From: an uncultured Caulobacterales bacterium
GTDB taxonomy: Bacteria; Pseudomonadota; Alphaproteobacteria; Caulobacterales; Caulobacteraceae
Assembly (NCBI GenBank): GCA_903889785.1
Contig: CAISYT010000053.1
Coordinates: 1 to 13,878, forward strand
Direction of reading: 5' to 3'
Length of the DNA: 13,878 nucleotides
Shown: in pieces, positions 6,359-13,831 of the stretch
Layout of the letters: each line of letters starts with the position of its first letter
How positions within the stretch are numbered: the stretch's first letter is position 1
Program-made: the position numbers and the translations under genes
The notes under the pieces: model-generated
Seen by the model: the letters and a program-made list of their open reading frames with translations, nothing else
Told to the model about the DNA's origin: nothing
The model's database searches: none

Positions 6359-6829
6359 ATGACGTTGGATTTGCAGGCTGGAGACCAGGCCCCCGATTTC
6401 ATCCTGCCGGTGGACACCGGCGAAGACGTGACCCTCAGCAGTTTGCGCGGCCGCAGTTTGGTTTTGTATTTTTACCCCAAGGACGACACTCCCGGCTGCA
6501 CTAACGAGGCGCAGCAGTTCAGCGCCCTGCAAGATGACTTCACCAAGGCCGGTGCGGTGGTGATTGGGGTCTCCCGCGACAGCGTCGCCCAGCACGCGAA
6601 GTTCCGTAAGAAATACGGGTTGAGTATAAACCTTGGTGCAGACCAGACCGGTGCCGTGACCAAAGCCTATGGCGTTTGGGTCGAGAAGTCCCTCTACGGT
6701 CGGCAATATATGGGCATCGAACGCGCCACTTTTCTGATCAGGGGCGACGGATGCATTCGGCAAATTTGGCGCAAAGTAAAGGTCGCCAATCACGCCGCTG
6801 ATGTTCTCAAGGCCTTGAAGTCAACATAG
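6359..6829 (+). CDS. bcp: Thioredoxin-dependent peroxiredoxin, Bcp/PrxQ family
   Basis: This 156-residue thioredoxin-fold peroxidase reduces hydrogen peroxide and organic hydroperoxides in the cytoplasm, with electrons from thioredoxin. The sequence has the family start LQAGDQAPDF, then LYFYPKDDTPGCTNE with the peroxidatic Cys47, and GVSRDS. Many Bcp proteins have a resolving cysteine five residues after the first; here that position is occupied by another residue (GCTNEAQQF). The only other cysteine is Cys132, in the GDGCIRQIW strand, so resolution would use another thiol or partner. A GGAG ribosome binding site eight bases before the ATG supports the start. The 13-base gap after tyrS suggests co-transcription. 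No clear terminator follows; GGCACC and GGTGCC at 6855-6880 could pair, but without a T-run. Confidence 0.93.
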   Translation: MTLDLQAGDQAPDFILPVDTGEDVTLSSLRGRSLVLYFYPKDDTPGCTNEAQQFSALQDDFTKAGAVVIGVSRDSVAQHAKFRKKYGLSINLGADQTGAVTKAYGVWVEKSLYGRQYMGIERATFLIRGDGCIRQIWRKVKVANHAADVLKALKST

Positions 6830-6941
6830 ACGACCCTTCAATTGGGCGCAGACAGGCACCAACACTGTTGCTGCGGTGCCGCTGCGCGCTGGAATTAGGT
6901 CTCAGATTGACCGGGCTTGCGTCCAAATTCACCACGGGCCG

Positions 6942-6948
6942 TTGACGG
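6942..6948 (+). promoter_or_regulatory. Possible -35 element in the gap before the M23 peptidase gene
   Basis: TTGACGG is a full match to the Caulobacter -35 consensus, about 130 bases before the M23 peptidase ATG, but no good GCTANAWC follows at the expected distance. A second weak candidate nearer the gene is TTGCGCA at 7013-7019, with ATTACATA 13 bases on. The 245-base gap must hold the promoter of the peptidase-bactofilin pair, but I cannot place it firmly. Confidence 0.25.
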
Positions 6949-7074
6949 CGCATTAACTCTGATCATTTTAGTGGGTAACATTCCGTTATTTGCTCGTAAT
7001 GCGCGAAGAGCCTTGCGCAATTGTTTCCGATCATTACATATCGCCCTTTCGAGTAGGTCGGGGCGAAAATCGCA

Positions 7075-8229
7075 ATGAGCATCGCTCGCTTGAAGCGGCT
7101 ATGGCGGTCGGTCGAAGACCTGTTCCCCGAACGTCACCTCTACGTGCGCTCGGGAGGCGAGATGCGCGGTTATGTGCTCTCGACAAGCAAACAACTCATG
7201 GGCGCGGGTTTGGTTGCATTTGCGGCCCTGTGGATGGGTATCAGCACGGCATACATGCTGATCGGGGCCCTGTCGGTAAGTACCCAAGACCAGCATATCA
7301 TCAAGTTGCGGGCCTACTATGAGCGGCTCGGAGCCGACAGACAGGCGCGCCTGAACAGCGCCGTCGCCCAACTCAATGACTCTGACAATAACATCGACGA
7401 CCTAGCCGCCTCGGTCGAAAAGCGCCACGCCGCACTCTCGATGCTTCTGACCGATTTTAAGGGCGTGCCCGGCGCGGCCATGGCCCTGCCCCCTGCAAAA
7501 CCTCGCCTATTGGCGAACAACAGCCCCGTCCAGCGCATCCAATCCACCAAGCTGGATCAGGAGCAGCTCATCGATGCGGCAGAAACTTTTGCCAAGACCC
7601 GAGCCGAGCGCCTGCGGCTAGCCTTCCGACTGGCTGGCCTGAATGCTGGGTCGTATGAGTCACGCGGAAGCAGCCTCGGCGGCCCGCTGATCGAGGCCAA
7701 GGACCCTCGCGCCCTGGCCGCCGTGCTCGACGTTGACGAGAGCTTTGCCAGCCGCATCCAGCGCGCCTCGTCGGATATGTCGGCCATTAAGTCGCTGAAC
7801 AATGCCGCCGCCGACCTGCCCTTCGCCCGCCCGACTTCGGCACCGGAGCTGAGCAGCAGCTACGGCATCCGGCTCGACCCCTTCACCCACCGGCCAGCGT
7901 TCCATTCGGGCCTTGATTTCCCTGCCTCGATGTTCAGCCCGATCTATTCCACCGCCCCCGGCGTTGTGTCGTTCACGGGTGTGCGCGCGGGCTACGGCAA
8001 TACAGTTGAGGTCGACCACGGAGATGGCTTCAAGACCCGCTACGCTCACCTTTCGGCCTTTGCCGTGCATCTGGGCCAACACGTGGCACTCGGCCAGCGC
8101 CTTGCCTCCAGTGGGTCAACCGGGCGGTCCACCGGTCCACACCTGCATTATGAAGTCTGGTCCAACGGCAGGGTCCAAAACCCCAACCGCTTTCTGAGGG
8201 CCGGCGAATATGTTCAGCAAGCCAACTAA
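7075..8229 (+). CDS. Membrane-anchored M23 (LytM-type) peptidoglycan endopeptidase, LmdC-like
   Basis: This 384-residue protein has a short cytoplasmic N-terminus (about 1-40, rich in basic residues), one membrane segment (about 42-66), a long polar periplasmic stalk with helical, coiled-coil-like character (about 70-250) and a C-terminal M23 domain (about 258-375). The zinc and catalytic residues are all present: His277 and Asp281 in HSGLD, His325 in RYAHLS, and His356/His358 in PHLHYE. An active metallo-endopeptidase that cuts peptide cross-links is therefore expected, unlike the degenerate EnvC/NlpD activators. The gene overlaps the bactofilin by 20 bases. In other stalked alphaproteobacteria such as Hyphomonas, an M23 protein called LmdC is encoded with a bactofilin and works with it in cell shape. 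The short cytoplasmic tail could be the contact to bactofilin. Confidence 0.92.
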   Translation: MSIARLKRLWRSVEDLFPERHLYVRSGGEMRGYVLSTSKQLMGAGLVAFAALWMGISTAYMLIGALSVSTQDQHIIKLRAYYERLGADRQARLNSAVAQLNDSDNNIDDLAASVEKRHAALSMLLTDFKGVPGAAMALPPAKPRLLANNSPVQRIQSTKLDQEQLIDAAETFAKTRAERLRLAFRLAGLNAGSYESRGSSLGGPLIEAKDPRALAAVLDVDESFASRIQRASSDMSAIKSLNNAAADLPFARPTSAPELSSSYGIRLDPFTHRPAFHSGLDFPASMFSPIYSTAPGVVSFTGVRAGYGNTVEVDHGDGFKTRYAHLSAFAVHLGQHVALGQRLASSGSTGRSTGPHLHYEVWSNGRVQNPNRFLRAGEYVQQAN

Positions 8230-8680
8230 GTCCGCACCACAGGGCCGGATGGACACGCCTGCGACGCCTGCCGCTACCTCACCTCCTCAGGGGCGTAAGC
8301 CGCGCGTGGCGTCTTTAATTTCGTCCGACATTACCATCGAAGGCAACCTGATCGGCGACGGTGAATTGCAGATCGACGGCACCGTTAAGGGTGACGTCAA
8401 GGTGGCCAAACTGACCATAGGCGATACCGGTCATGTCGAAGGCACCATCAGCGCCGAAGTGGTCGAAGTGCGCGGCCGTATCATAGGGGCGCTCAGCGCC
8501 AAGCAAGTCCGCCTCTACGGCACAGCCTACGTTGACGGGGACATCACCCACGAACAGTTGGCCATGGAAACGGGTGCGTTTTTTCAGGGACGCAGCCTGA
8601 AGTTTAGCCGCGTTGCCCCACCGCCGGCACAGCCCGCCCTGGCGGCACCGACGGCCGCGCCGGAACCTAAGACGGAATAA
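8210..8680 (+). CDS. bacA: Bactofilin (BacA-like cytoskeletal protein)
   Basis: This 156-residue protein has the bactofilin beta-helix domain from about residue 34 to 132 (SLISSDITIEGNLIGDGELQIDG, GDVKVAKLTIGDTGHVEG, then VRGRIIGALSAKQVRLYGTAYVDGDI), flanked by a short Pro/Thr-rich N-terminus and a Pro/Ala-rich tail. Bactofilins polymerise without nucleotides into membrane-associated filaments. In Caulobacter, BacA and BacB sit at the stalk base and recruit a penicillin-binding protein. The start MFSKPTKS matches the usual MFSK start of Caulobacter-type bactofilins. The ATG lies inside the 3' end of the M23 gene (20-base overlap, different frame), with GAGGG nine bases before it, so the two products are made from one message. 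The symbol is by similarity; several paralogues are common. Confidence 0.93.
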   Translation: MFSKPTKSAPQGRMDTPATPAATSPPQGRKPRVASLISSDITIEGNLIGDGELQIDGTVKGDVKVAKLTIGDTGHVEGTISAEVVEVRGRIIGALSAKQVRLYGTAYVDGDITHEQLAMETGAFFQGRSLKFSRVAPPPAQPALAAPTAAPEPKTE

Positions 8681-8704
8681 GCAGACGCAGCGATTATCGC
8701 GCTC

Positions 8705-8719
8705 CGGTCAGGTTGACCG
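8705..8719 (+). terminator. Hairpin after the bactofilin gene (possible terminator)
   Basis: CGGTCA-GGT-TGACCG is a perfect six-base-pair stem with a three-base loop, 24 bases after the bactofilin stop, followed by the weak T-run TCTT. It lies in the 66-base gap between convergent genes, where a terminator is expected. Confidence 0.45.
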
Positions 8720-8732
8720 TCTTCCATCAAAC

Positions 8733-8751
8733 CCTAGCATGTTGAGCTAGG
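8733..8751 (-). terminator. Hairpin at the prfB stop codon (possible terminator)
   Basis: CCTAGC and GCTAGG, separated by seven bases, form a perfect six-base-pair stem. On the minus strand the first arm contains the prfB TAG stop, and GTTTGATGG follows, so the T-run is poor. With the hairpin at 8705 it may serve both converging units. Confidence 0.4.
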
Positions 8752-9866
8752 CCGTGGCGTCTCGGGTGGCCCCCACGCGTTGCGCCAGTGCAGCCCCCAT
8801 GAAGGCGTCGAGGTCGCCATCTAGCACCCCGCCGGTGTCAGACGTTTCAACCTCGGTGCGGAGATCCTTGACCATCTGATAGGGTTGCAGAACGTAACTG
8901 CGGATCTGGTGCCCCCAGCCGATGTCGGTCTTCTGGTCTTCCAGAGCCTGCTGGGCGGCCTCGCGCTTCTGAAGCTCCATTTCGTACAGGCGTGCACGCA
9001 GCATCTTCCAGGCTTCCTCACGGTTCTGGTGCTGCGAACGGCCCATCTGACAGGCTACCGCCACGCCGGTGGGAATATGTGTCAGACGCACGGCGCTGTC
9101 GGTCTTATTGATATGCTGGCCGCCCGCACCGCTGGCGCGATAGGTGTCGGTGCGCACGTCGGCGGGGTTGATATCGATCTCAATTGTGTCGTCGACCACC
9201 GGATAGACCCAGACCGAAGCGAAACTGGTGTGGCGTTTGGCATTGGAGTCAAACGGACTGATCCGCACAAGCCGGTGCACGCCGGCTTCGGTCTTTAGCC
9301 AGCCATAGGCATTGGTTCCCTTGATCTGCAAAGTGACCGACTTAATTCCGGCCTGTTCGCCGCTGGTTTCTTCGAGGAATTCCACACTCATGCCGTGGGC
9401 GGTTGCCCAGCGGGTGTACATTCGCAGCAGCATACCGGCCCAGTCGTTGGATTCGGTGCCACCGGCGCCGGAATTAATTTCGACAAAGGCATCGTTGCAG
9501 TCGGCCTCGCCGGACAGCAGAGCTTCGAGTTCGGCGCGCGCGGCACGCTCCTTCAGGTCGGCCAGCTGAGCGCGGGCGTCAGTAAGGGAGGCCTCATCGC
9601 CCTCGGCGTCGGCGAGTTCGGCGAATTCAACCGCGTCGGACAAGCCGGAAATCATCCCCTTTACGACGCAGATCTGATCAGCCAGTCGCTGGCGTTCACG
9701 CATCAGAGCCTGGGCGTCAGCAGGCTTGTCCCACAGGGTTGGGTCTTCGGACTTGGCGTCCAGTTCGTGCAGTCGATCTAGCGCGACATCCCAGTCAAAG
9801 ACGCCTCCTGAGCAGTTCAATCGACTGCTCGATTCCGGCTGCTGAGGCCGCAACATCCGTTCTCAT
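8747..9866 (-). CDS. prfB: Peptide chain release factor 2, made by programmed +1 frameshifting
   Basis: RF2 recognises UGA and UAA stop codons and releases the finished protein from the ribosome. Translation starts at the ATG at 9866 (AGAGAG seven bases upstream) and reads 23 codons ending in ELLRRRL. It then meets an in-frame TGA at 9797-9795. A +1 shift on CTT continues as DWDVALDRLHELDAK, giving 372 residues in all. The shifted part carries the RF2 signatures: the stop-codon-reading tripeptide SPF (about 203-205) in VRISPFDSNAKRHTSF, and SGAGGQHINKTDSAVR with the catalytic GGQ (248-250). Read without the shift, the N-terminus would instead start at an internal ATG at 9856 and give 20 unrelated residues. 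The gene follows the PBP1A gene after 47 bases on the same strand, so co-transcription is likely. Confidence 0.96.
9794..9809 (-). promoter_or_regulatory. RF2 programmed +1 frameshift site
   Basis: On the minus strand the sequence is AGGAGG-CGT-CTT-TGA-C. The E. coli prfB site is AGGGGG-TAT-CTT-TGA-C, with the same three-base spacing between the Shine-Dalgarno-like element and the slippery CTT. When RF2 is scarce the ribosome pauses at TGA and slips to GAC; when it is plentiful it terminates, so RF2 controls its own level. Confidence 0.96.
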
Positions 9867-9913
9867 GTGAAAACTCTCTGTTCGAAGCGGCGCTGATAGC
9901 CCGCGCCGCCTTG

Positions 9914-12274
9914 CTAGTACAGGGCGTTGACGTCCTGCTGTTGCCGAGAGACGGGCGCTGGAGCCACGGACGTCGTCGGTGCCGCCGGCGCAGCGGTCAC
10001 GCCCGGATAGGGAATTGGCTCGGACGGCAGGGCTTCGTCTTCCTTTGGCTCAGTGCCGGGCCGGAAAGCCTCACGGATACCGTTGACCACGGCGAATCGG
10101 GCGTTTTTTGGCTGCATGAACGGCGTCGGCGGTTTGTCCTTCAGCGCCTGTTTCATGAAGTCCATCCAGATCGGCACGGCCGCCACGGCACCAGTCTCCC
10201 CCTCGCCCAGGGAGCGGTTATCATCGAACCCAATGAATACCCCCGCCACGACCTGTGGCGAGAAGCCCACGAACCAGGCGCTGCGATATTCATTCGTCGT
10301 GCCGGTTTTACCCCCCAGCGGTCGACCCAGCGCACTGATGACCGACCCGGTGCCGCGCTGAACTACACCCTGCATCATGGAGGTGATTTGATAAGCCGTG
10401 ATCGGGTCCATGAGCTGTTCGCCTGCGGGTGCGACGCGTGGGCTCTCGTCGCCGTTGAAGGCGGAGCCACACCGAGCGCAGTCACGCTTATCTGCCCGCA
10501 GCAAGGTCTTGCCCTCGCGGTCCTCAACCAGCTCGATCAAATGCGGGTCGATCTTACGGCCGCCGTTGACGAAGGTGGCATAGGCCGCTGTGAGGTTGAA
10601 CGGACTGGTCTCCCCTGCCCCCAAGGCCATGGCCAAAACCGGTTGCATGGATTTGACCACGCCAAGACGGACGGCCATATCCACGACCTTCTTCATACCA
10701 GTCGTCTGCGCGATTTTTACGGTCATGCCGTTGATTGAAAGCTCAATCCCTCGCCTTAGCGGCTGGGACCCATAGAACATTTTGTAGTAATTCTCCGGCG
10801 TCCACACCTTGCCGGTGGCGTCGACAAAGGTCAGCGCCTCATCCGTCACATAGGTGGCGGGTGTCATGCCATTTTCCAGCGCTGTAGCGTAGACGATCGG
10901 CTTAAAGGCAGACCCAGGCTGACGCAGCGCCTGGGTGGCACGATTAAATTTCGAAAGGCTGTAGCTATAGCCACCTACCATTGCCAAGACCTGACCATTG
11001 GTTGGATTCATCGCGACCAGGGCCCCATTGACCGCCGGGATCTGCCGCAGGCGCAACCCGCCGCCTTCGGCCGGCTCGACAAAGATCAGGTCGCCAACAT
11101 GTAGGCCTTTTGTGGCTCTTGCCCAGGCGACATCTTGAGATACCAGAACGCCAGTCTCACCTTCGACCAGCCTCACCTTAACGCCGCCGTCGACAGACTC
11201 GACGCGACCGGGGTGCCAATTGGGGCGCTCGGCCGGACTAGGATGGGCGCTCGCCTGCTTTTCCCAACCGGTGGCCGACGCTGCCGTGGCCCAGGCACCG
11301 CGCCAGCCGTGACGATGATCGTATTCCTCTAGACCGTTCATCAGCGCCGAGCGGGCCGCCGTTTGCATTTCGGGGTCTAGCGTGGTGCGCATATAGTAGC
11401 CGCCGGCACTCAATCGGTCACCCAGGCTGGCTTGACCACGCTGGCGCACCTCTTCGACGAAATAATCGGCACCACGGTAGGCCGCTCGTGAGGGTGCGCT
11501 CTGCGCTACCAGATCTTCTTTCATAGCGGCCTCGGCTTCGGCGCGCGTCACCCATCCAAGTTCTACCATCTGACCCAGGATCCAGTTGCGTCGGCCGATG
11601 GCGTTCGCCTTCTGATGGATCGGATGATAGTTGTCCGGCCCCTTGGGCAGTGCCGCCAGATAGGCCATCTGCGCCAGAGACAGATCAGGCAGCGACCTGC
11701 CAAAATAGTTGAACGCCGCAGCGCCCACGCCAAACGAGCGGTAGCCCAGCCAAATTTCGTTGAGGTAAAGCTCAAGGATCCGCGGCTTATCCAGTGTCTG
11801 TTCCAGCCGCCTGGCCAGTATGGCTTCTTTCAGCTTGCGACCGACCGTGGCTTCACTGGTGAGCAGCACGTTCTTGGCCACTTGCTGAGTGATGGTCGAG
11901 CCGCCTTCCAGCCGACGCCCGCGCACGACGTTCAAAACATTGCGCAGCATGGCGCGGCTGAGGCCCTGGTAGTCTACCCCGCCGTGCTGGAAGAAATTGT
12001 GGTCCTCTGCCGCCAGAAAGGCCTGCGCCAAGCGCGGCGGGATTTGATCATAGGGTACGAAAATGCGGCGTTCCTTCGAGAACTCGCCGATCAGCGTTCC
12101 GTCCCAGGCGTAAACTCGGGTCGCCGTGGGCGGACGATAGTCCTGCAGGTCGCTGGCGTCGGGCATGTCGTGGAACAGCCACGCCGCATAGAGCGCTATG
12201 GCGAATCCGGCGATCGCGACGATGCTGAGAACCGCCACGCCGACTATGGCGACCCATCGTTCGGGGGGTTTCAC
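9914..12274 (-). CDS. mrcA: Bifunctional penicillin-binding protein 1A (transglycosylase/transpeptidase)
   Basis: This 786-residue class A PBP polymerises lipid II into glycan strands and cross-links them in the periplasm. It has one N-terminal membrane anchor (about 8-33). A GT51 domain follows, with EDHNFF (Glu90), GGSTITQQVAKN (124-135) and LYLNEIWLG (Glu173). After an inserted OB-like region (about 320-415) comes the transpeptidase domain, with SAFK (Ser455, Lys458), SIN (513-515) and KTGT (656-659). All catalytic motifs are intact. A CARC (599-602) lies inside the transpeptidase domain, and the tail from about 735 is rich in Pro and Ala. The start is a GTG at 12274, eight residues before the membrane segment, with GAGG about 11 bases upstream; no nearer ATG keeps the anchor. 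A good -10 element precedes it. prfB follows after 47 bases. Class A homologues called PbpC, PbpX and so on exist, so the symbol is by type. Confidence 0.95.
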   Translation of the reverse strand: MKPPERWVAIVGVAVLSIVAIAGFAIALYAAWLFHDMPDASDLQDYRPPTATRVYAWDGTLIGEFSKERRIFVPYDQIPPRLAQAFLAAEDHNFFQHGGVDYQGLSRAMLRNVLNVVRGRRLEGGSTITQQVAKNVLLTSEATVGRKLKEAILARRLEQTLDKPRILELYLNEIWLGYRSFGVGAAAFNYFGRSLPDLSLAQMAYLAALPKGPDNYHPIHQKANAIGRRNWILGQMVELGWVTRAEAEAAMKEDLVAQSAPSRAAYRGADYFVEEVRQRGQASLGDRLSAGGYYMRTTLDPEMQTAARSALMNGLEEYDHRHGWRGAWATAASATGWEKQASAHPSPAERPNWHPGRVESVDGGVKVRLVEGETGVLVSQDVAWARATKGLHVGDLIFVEPAEGGGLRLRQIPAVNGALVAMNPTNGQVLAMVGGYSYSLSKFNRATQALRQPGSAFKPIVYATALENGMTPATYVTDEALTFVDATGKVWTPENYYKMFYGSQPLRRGIELSINGMTVKIAQTTGMKKVVDMAVRLGVVKSMQPVLAMALGAGETSPFNLTAAYATFVNGGRKIDPHLIELVEDREGKTLLRADKRDCARCGSAFNGDESPRVAPAGEQLMDPITAYQITSMMQGVVQRGTGSVISALGRPLGGKTGTTNEYRSAWFVGFSPQVVAGVFIGFDDNRSLGEGETGAVAAVPIWMDFMKQALKDKPPTPFMQPKNARFAVVNGIREAFRPGTEPKEDEALPSEPIPYPGVTAAPAAPTTSVAPAPVSRQQQDVNALY

Positions 12275-12320
12275 CGGTTCTAGCGCCTCACACTCGGCGG
12301 GCCACCCCGACGGCCATCAC

Positions 12321-12348
12321 GATCTAGCCTGCGCCACGCAATACGCAA
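12321..12348 (-). promoter_or_regulatory. Candidate promoter of the PBP1A-prfB unit
   Basis: On the minus strand GCTAGATC is a perfect match to the Caulobacter -10 consensus GCTANAWC. Thirteen bases upstream is TTGCGTA, a poor -35 (TTG only). It lies in the 103-base gap after the transporter stop, so PBP1A need not depend on read-through from the transporter. Confidence 0.5.
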
Positions 12349-12377
12349 AGCCCTGCTGATGCCCCATGAAACCGCCA

Positions 12378-13784
12378 CTAGACCGCGGCCTTCGGACGAT
12401 GGCCGCTAACCTCAGCGCCCGCATCATGCGCCAGTCGCATGAATGACAACACCGGGGTCAGGCCAATGAGACCTGCAATCAGAAAGGCCCAGCGAAAATC
12501 CGTTATGTTGAGCGTTTTGCCATGGCGTAAGGCCATGCTGACGCTCAGCGTGACAGCCCCTAGGGCCACGCCCAGGCTGAAACCAAGCTGCTGCACCATC
12601 GCGGCGAAGGCGTTTGCGCCGGTGCGCAGTTCGTCGGGCACATCCGCAAAGGTTAGGGTTTGCAATGAGGTGAACTCCATCGAACGGCTGGCCCCACTGA
12701 TGAACAGCATGACGGCGCACACCGCGAATGGAATGCCCGGCGCGATCAGGGCCAGAGCCATGATGGAAAGGCCGCTGATGGCACTATTGAACACAAGAAC
12801 CTGCCGGAATCCGAACCGTTTCAGGATCGGTGTCGTGACTAACTTCATGCCGAGGTTGCCAAGCATATAGGCCAGCAGGAAAAGTCCGGCCTGGAAGGCG
12901 TTCATGCCGAAGGCCTCCTGGAACAGCAGCGGAATAAGGAATGGCGAGGCAGCAATAGCCACACGCGCCAACGATCCAGCCACATTGGCCACTGCAAAGG
13001 TGTGGGTGTTCATCGCCGCCAGGTCGATCACCGGATGGACAGCGCGCCGCATGTAGCGGACAGCGCCAAAGCCGAGCGCCAACCCGGCCAGGATCAGCAA
13101 TACCGCAGGCCCGATCGCCCTGCCACTTCCAATCTGATCGAGCCCGCCAAGCAGAAGCACCAGGGATCCGGCTGTCATCAGGAAGCCCAAAATGTCGAAG
13201 GGCCGTCGCTCTTGGCTGATCTGCTGCGGCAAGCAGCGCATGGCAAAGTACAGGCCGATCCCGCCGATCGGCACGTTGAGCAAGAAGATCCAGTGCCAGT
13301 TCGCGACCGTGGTAATCAGCCCGCCAAGCGGTGGCCCGACCACCGGCGCGATCAGGGCCGGCCAGACAATTATGGCGATGGCCGAGACGAGATTCTTTTT
13401 CTCGGTGGACCGCACCACGATCAGGCGGCCAACCGGCGACATCAGCCCCGCAGCGGCACCCTGCAACACCCGCGCAAACACGAAACTGACCTCGCCTACG
13501 CTTAGCGCGCAAAGCACTGAGGCCAGGATGAAAACCGCGACCGCAGAGCAGAACACCGTGCGAGAGCCGAAGCGGTCGGCCATCCAACCGCTGATCGGCA
13601 CGCAACAGGCTACGGTCAGCATATAGGCCGTGATCCCAAGGCTGAGCGAGGTCGGCGTGGTGTGAAAACTTTGCGCCATCTGCGGCAGCGCTGTGACGAT
13701 GATTGTGCCGTCCAGCAACTCCATGAACATCGCCACGGCGACGATCAGGGGGATCGGAGACAAATTCGAAAACTTGAAGGCCAT
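12378..13784 (-). CDS. DHA2-family (14-TMS) major facilitator drug efflux transporter
   Basis: This 468-residue inner-membrane protein is almost wholly hydrophobic, consistent with 14 membrane helices of the DHA2 (EmrB/QacA) drug:proton antiporters. Family signatures are LDGTIIVTALPQM in helix 1 (24-36), motif A GWMADRFGSRTVF between helices 2 and 3 (66-78), RVLQGAAAG in helix 4, and the antiporter motif C APVVGPPLGG in helix 5 (146-155). The substrate cannot be told from the sequence. The ATG at 13784 has AGGA about eight bases upstream. There is no EmrA-like adaptor or regulator gene within the window; a regulator could lie beyond the right edge. The upstream region carries a long imperfect inverted repeat. 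The gene lies directly upstream of PBP1A on the same strand, but a separate promoter for PBP1A is likely. Confidence 0.92.
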   Translation of the reverse strand: MAFKFSNLSPIPLIVAVAMFMELLDGTIIVTALPQMAQSFHTTPTSLSLGITAYMLTVACCVPISGWMADRFGSRTVFCSAVAVFILASVLCALSVGEVSFVFARVLQGAAAGLMSPVGRLIVVRSTEKKNLVSAIAIIVWPALIAPVVGPPLGGLITTVANWHWIFLLNVPIGGIGLYFAMRCLPQQISQERRPFDILGFLMTAGSLVLLLGGLDQIGSGRAIGPAVLLILAGLALGFGAVRYMRRAVHPVIDLAAMNTHTFAVANVAGSLARVAIAASPFLIPLLFQEAFGMNAFQAGLFLLAYMLGNLGMKLVTTPILKRFGFRQVLVFNSAISGLSIMALALIAPGIPFAVCAVMLFISGASRSMEFTSLQTLTFADVPDELRTGANAFAAMVQQLGFSLGVALGAVTLSVSMALRHGKTLNITDFRWAFLIAGLIGLTPVLSFMRLAHDAGAEVSGHRPKAAV

Positions 13785-13799
13785 AGACCGTTCCTAGAG

Positions 13800-13831
13800 C
13801 GTTTGGCGTACTTAAGTAATCGCCTGAAACG
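13800..13831. promoter_or_regulatory. Imperfect inverted repeat upstream of the transporter gene (candidate operator)
   Basis: The core TACTTAAGTA (13809-13818) is a perfect ten-base palindrome. The symmetry extends outwards as CGTTT-GGCG-TACTT / AAGTA-at-CGCC-tg-AAACG, so 14 bases per arm match if two two-base offsets on one side are allowed. It sits 15 bases before the transporter ATG, where a TetR- or MarR-type repressor would act. An RNA hairpin with a UUAA loop is the alternative. Confidence 0.5.

Noticed and set aside
6855..6880. GGCACC/GGTGCC inverted repeat as a terminator after the peroxiredoxin gene
   Set aside because: The loop is 14 bases and no T-run follows, so it is too weak to list as a terminator.
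8747..9856. RF2 as a simple gene starting at the ATG at 9856
   Set aside because: The 20 residues before DWDVALD do not look like RF2, while the frame starting at 9866 gives a normal RF2 N-terminus through the classic frameshift site.
9911..10738. 275-codon open frame on the plus strand opposite the PBP1A gene
   Set aside because: It is antisense to a clear gene in a GC-rich sequence, has no recognisable domain, and its composition looks like a shadow of the coding strand.
12784..13605. 273-codon open frame on the minus strand within the transporter gene
   Set aside because: It is a different frame of the same strand as the DHA2 transporter, rich in Arg, Ala and Gly with no family similarity; the transporter frame is well supported.
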